Of a stretch of DNA of 64,000 bases, positions 60,578-64,000 are shown one piece after another. The stretch is from Harmonia axyridis (Eukaryota > Arthropoda > Insecta > Coleoptera > Coccinellidae), in NCBI RefSeq assembly GCF_914767665.1, contig NC_059501.1:28000501-28064500 (forward strand), read 5' to 3'. Below the pieces are notes generated by a model that saw nothing but the letters and a program-made list of their open reading frames with translations, was not told the origin of the DNA and searched no databases. The translations under genes were made by a program, and so were the position numbers. Numbering within the stretch: position 1 is the first letter of the stretch; each line of letters starts with the position of its first letter.

Positions 60578-63329
60578 AAATACAGTGCAAAAATTGAATC
60601 CAAATGATCATCGTTCACATTGCATTTTTTATAATTCACATAATATTGGAAAGCCAATAAAGTTTCACTTTTACATTTTTTTATTTTGAAGGATTCAAAA
60701 GTAATAAAATATTATTCTTTGAGACAAATTTTGAAATGTTTATGGCCATCGATACGTATCTGCTATCTACCTCACCGTTGAGGATATTAATATTACCAAC
60801 GTTTAAAATTCCACTCCTAAATTGAAAAAATGAATTGTACTAAAAGTAAAATGGGAGATAATTTCTTCAACTCCCTAAAGTAAAAAATACCTGAAGCCCT
60901 CTTGAGGATGGAAAAATTTATGATTAAAAGCGAAAGTACGATTTTCCTGGAAATTTTTCCATATTTACAGACTTCAAGTCAAAATTATAGCCTGCCAAAA
61001 TATGCGAAGTGAAAATGGAGAATATTCTGAAGAACAATCTACTTGATTTTAGTTGGAACCCATTTTATTTGTTCAGAGTGGGGCATATGGGTGTGCAAAA
61101 TTGTGCAGATTTAAAAGGTTGTTATATCGAAGGTAACTGTAAGTTTAATAAATGATTTTGAATTAATTAAAATAACAGATTATCAGACGAAATGTCAAGA
61201 TTAGAGAATACATATTATCTTGGTATATTCACGTTCTTTCACTAAATGCAAAGCTGGTCACGAAACCAACAAATTGATATTTCAAAACAAGTGCGAACAG
61301 CGTATCCATCAGATGGAATCAGGGAAGTGTGTAAAAAGGGGAAATTAGTTATGACATCACAATAATCTTAATTAAAATTATCACCGTTTGAGAAACGGTT
61401 GAAGAAATCGTATTAAGGTCAGGATTTCATAGCTCAACCCATTATCCATTTGTAATACAAAATTTTATGATTTTAACATTGTGTCGAGTCAGTGAAGTCC
61501 ATCATGTTTTGGAAAGAATAGATTTTTCTGTTGATATTTTTTTTTAAGTGTTTGTGAATTCCATTCAATACCACCTTGTTTGAGATAACTACTTCTTGCA
61601 GACTGAATTTCCCCACGACTTTCTTCCGTGAAATATCTTTCTCAAATAATAGCTTTTTTACTTTTATACGATTCCATTGGAACAGATTCAACCTTCCATC
61701 TCAGGGTGTACACACTTACAGATGGACACAGATTTAAAACATGTTTTCTTACACGTTTTTTTATTGCCCACACTAATTGTTTACATATGTACAGGCGTTG
61801 ATTATGTTTATATGTTTAAAAGTACTGTTTTGCATTACTTAAGTAATTGAGCATTATTTTAAGTGATGCGTCGAATCGCTATTGCACAAAACTGAAATAT
61901 TTTTAATATTATTTCAGAATGATTGATGTGAATAACATTGTACTGTGTCGAGACTACATCAAAGAAAACCAGTATGCTTTTATCTTTTATGTCCGAGGTG
62001 TTTGTTTTTCAAAAGTTGAAAATAAAACCGTGAATAATATGAATTATTGTGGTATCATTGCTATTTTGTAATTTTTTAATCAGGAATCATTTCAATATTC
62101 TTATGACCGAAATGGTCTTCTATTTTTGAAAGTGTTTTTATTTCGCCATTGTTTGATGCATTCATCCAAGGTCGAATTTATAAACGTTGTTTGTGGATAA
62201 TTGTATATTACTTATAATAGACTTAAATGTTATCCTTTCGAACTGAGACAATTCTAACAACTCATGCAAATGATAAACTATCAACAATCGGCCAGCATAT
62301 TTTTATTAGCAGACCCAACGTACCCAAAACCCACATTAGTACTCAACTTATCTAATCATGCAATTGTGTATATTTTTAGTGAAATGGGTAGCAGTGCGTG
62401 AAATGCTGCTATTCTTTGTTTTCATTCGGATAATCAATAAAAGCACTATTCAGCTATTAATACTAGTTAAGAATTTTTATGAATTCAATAGAGAGAAAGT
62501 TAGTTACAAGTAGAGTTGTTGAAAGCAGGTGGATTGAATACTTGTGATCAAATTAGTGCACTGTGATTTAAATAGGAAAGTTGTGCTGGTAAAATAAGTC
62601 CTTATGTAGGATTAAATCTTTTTCTCTACATGACGGCAGTTCATTCATAAAGGTATTGGATTGAAAAAATGCAGTTATGTTGCCTCCGGTTGCCTCAGAT
62701 GAAAATTCATTAAGTTAGGGATTTAATGTTGAATGAAATATTTGAAGGGGGTGAAATGAATATAAGAGACTGACAGATCAATGGATGGACTATCATTTTT
62801 TCTTTTCTCTTTACAAGTGAATAAACGTTATTATTATTAGTATGCTATGTTTCTACAGTAGGTGATTTGTATTGTAAAGAGTAATATAACACTGCAAAAA
62901 TATAAAAGTTTAGAAAATTGCACAACGTTAATCCAGAAAAGCTGAAATTTCTTTTGAACCTTTTATGATCCGATCCAAATCCTGATATTGAATTTTATAT
63001 ACATTTGAAATCAGCTCCTATTAAGTCAACTATAGGACCCAAACTGAATATTTGTACCAAAGATCCAATGATCCACTCAATTTCAACTACCATATTTCAA
63101 TAAAATTGGATAAGAATTGTAGTCATCAGTGATTTATGATATGTAGAGGTACAAGGATTTTCCTAGGGATTTTCATAGCGACATACAGTTGGTTAAAATT
63201 GTGTCAATTGCTTTTTATCAGCGGAAATTATCAAACTGAAGACCAAAATGTTTCAATTTCAATATGACTCACAATTAAAACAGCTTCCTCAACAGTAATG
63301 AAGCAAAATGCTCTTCCCACCCAGATTGC
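60578..63329. other. Non-coding, AT-rich; no gene seen
   Basis: No domain-bearing frame on either strand. No further exon of the CABIT-like gene could be identified. The only longer minus-strand frame (61473-61691) is Lys/Ile-rich without motifs. Confidence 0.4.
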
Positions 63330-63337
63330 TCTGGTGA

Positions 63338-63506
63338 CAAGTGCGGTCCCAGGAGAGCGGGTCAAGGGGGTCATGACCCCCCCAAATGGAACCACCTAAC
63401 ACTTAATATGCGTTTCAAGCAGACAATGTACGAAATGGTCCCATCAAAAAAAACTTGAAGCCCATAACGGCGACCCCCCCAAAATTAAAAGCTAGGACCG
63501 CCCTTG
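63338..63506. mobile_element. hAT-type MITE (169 bp)
   Basis: The ends CAAGTGCGGTCCCAGG and, in complement, CAAGGGCGGTCCTAGC are flanked by TCTGGTGA (63330-63337) and TCTTGTGA (63507-63514), an 8-bp duplication with one mismatch. GACCCCCCCAAA occurs near both ends. No coding capacity. Confidence 0.65.
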
Positions 63507-64000
63507 TCTTGTGATTCATTTAGTTCATTTTCAATATGTCTGTTGTCCATTTATGTACACAAATTTTATGAAAATTCTTTGATAATGAAGAAGTTCAAAA
63601 TTGCCTCGAACAAAACGATAATTCAGAGTTAATTACTTTATGGGTACCAACGTTACCTACTAAAAAAGAGCTTCTCATGAATTAAAAGTTTCATAATTAA
63701 GTTTCTATGAATATGACATTGTTATCACACAGAACAACTATTATGTTCCACGTTGATTGAAAAGCCATAAAATAATTCTGTAATAGCTCTTAACTAAGAG
63801 GATTCCACAAGTAGCGTCAAATTAATACATTCTTTTGACTTACTACATCTAATATTGACTCTGATACTTCACAGGACCATTAAATTAACATATCTCGTGA
63901 GAAATTTGTTACTTTACGACAATTTACAGTTATAACTATAACTATATTATTAGTTATAATTATAACTAACAGTGTGACCTTGGCGTGACTGTCACGACCG

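Noticed and set aside
63928..63980. ATAACTATAACTATATTATTAG-type symmetry at the window end
   Set aside because: Simple AT-rich tandem TATAAC units; too low in complexity to call an element.
1..64000. CRISPR arrays, tRNA genes, rRNA genes, bacterial operons
   Set aside because: Looked for regularly spaced repeats and tRNA box A/B patterns by eye; none seen. The gene structure is eukaryotic throughout.

Overview
The window is AT-rich animal DNA and almost certainly comes from an insect. It has GT-AG introns, a short interstitial array of the insect telomere repeat TTAGG, three ecdysteroid-kinase-like (EcKL, CHK-type) genes of the kind expanded in insects, and many insect-type DNA transposons and non-LTR fragments. 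A beetle is plausible, but nothing seen fixes the order. No prokaryotic gene, CRISPR array, tRNA or rRNA was recognised.

Layout. Positions 1-5.0 kb hold only mobile DNA: a broken Crypton-like recombinase, a foldback, and three non-autonomous hAT elements in a row, two of them with exact 8-bp target duplications. At 6.0-9.9 kb two housekeeping-type genes lie head to head across a 0.34-kb shared promoter: PSMD9 (proteasome assembly chaperone, minus strand, 4 exons) and an 11-finger C2H2 protein (plus strand, 4 exons). From 10 to 17 kb there are decayed transposons, including a P-type element with terminal repeats, a target duplication and a transposase relic.

Positions 17.4-39.7 kb carry an EcKL cluster: gene A (minus), gene B (minus) and gene C (plus, divergent from B). 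All three share the same three coding exons, the same intron phases and a similar untranslated leader exon. All three have lost the catalytic-base aspartate of the HGD motif (HGN, HGS, HGS) while keeping its neighbours, the nucleotide-binding lysine and the DFG-equivalent aspartate. This is the best candidate here for an undescribed protein group: a small family of EcKL-like pseudokinases or altered kinases. Their introns and flanks are packed with palindromic elements and with several hammerhead-ribozyme-like cores of the type known from Penelope-like retroelements.

Positions 40.3-49.4 kb are a stack of palindromic elements with termini like TACAGGGTG. One of them is split by a 4.34-kb hAT element carrying a frameshifted ZMYM1-like transposase. 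Positions 49.7-56.5 kb hold the last four exons of a minus-strand gene for a CABIT-like adaptor with C-terminal tyrosine motifs; its 5' exons were not found in the window. Positions 55-64 kb hold non-LTR fragments, a telomere-repeat array, a mariner interrupted by a retroelement, and a small hAT MITE.

Exon coordinates were worked out by eye from splice sites, reading phase and family similarity. No alignment or expression data were available.
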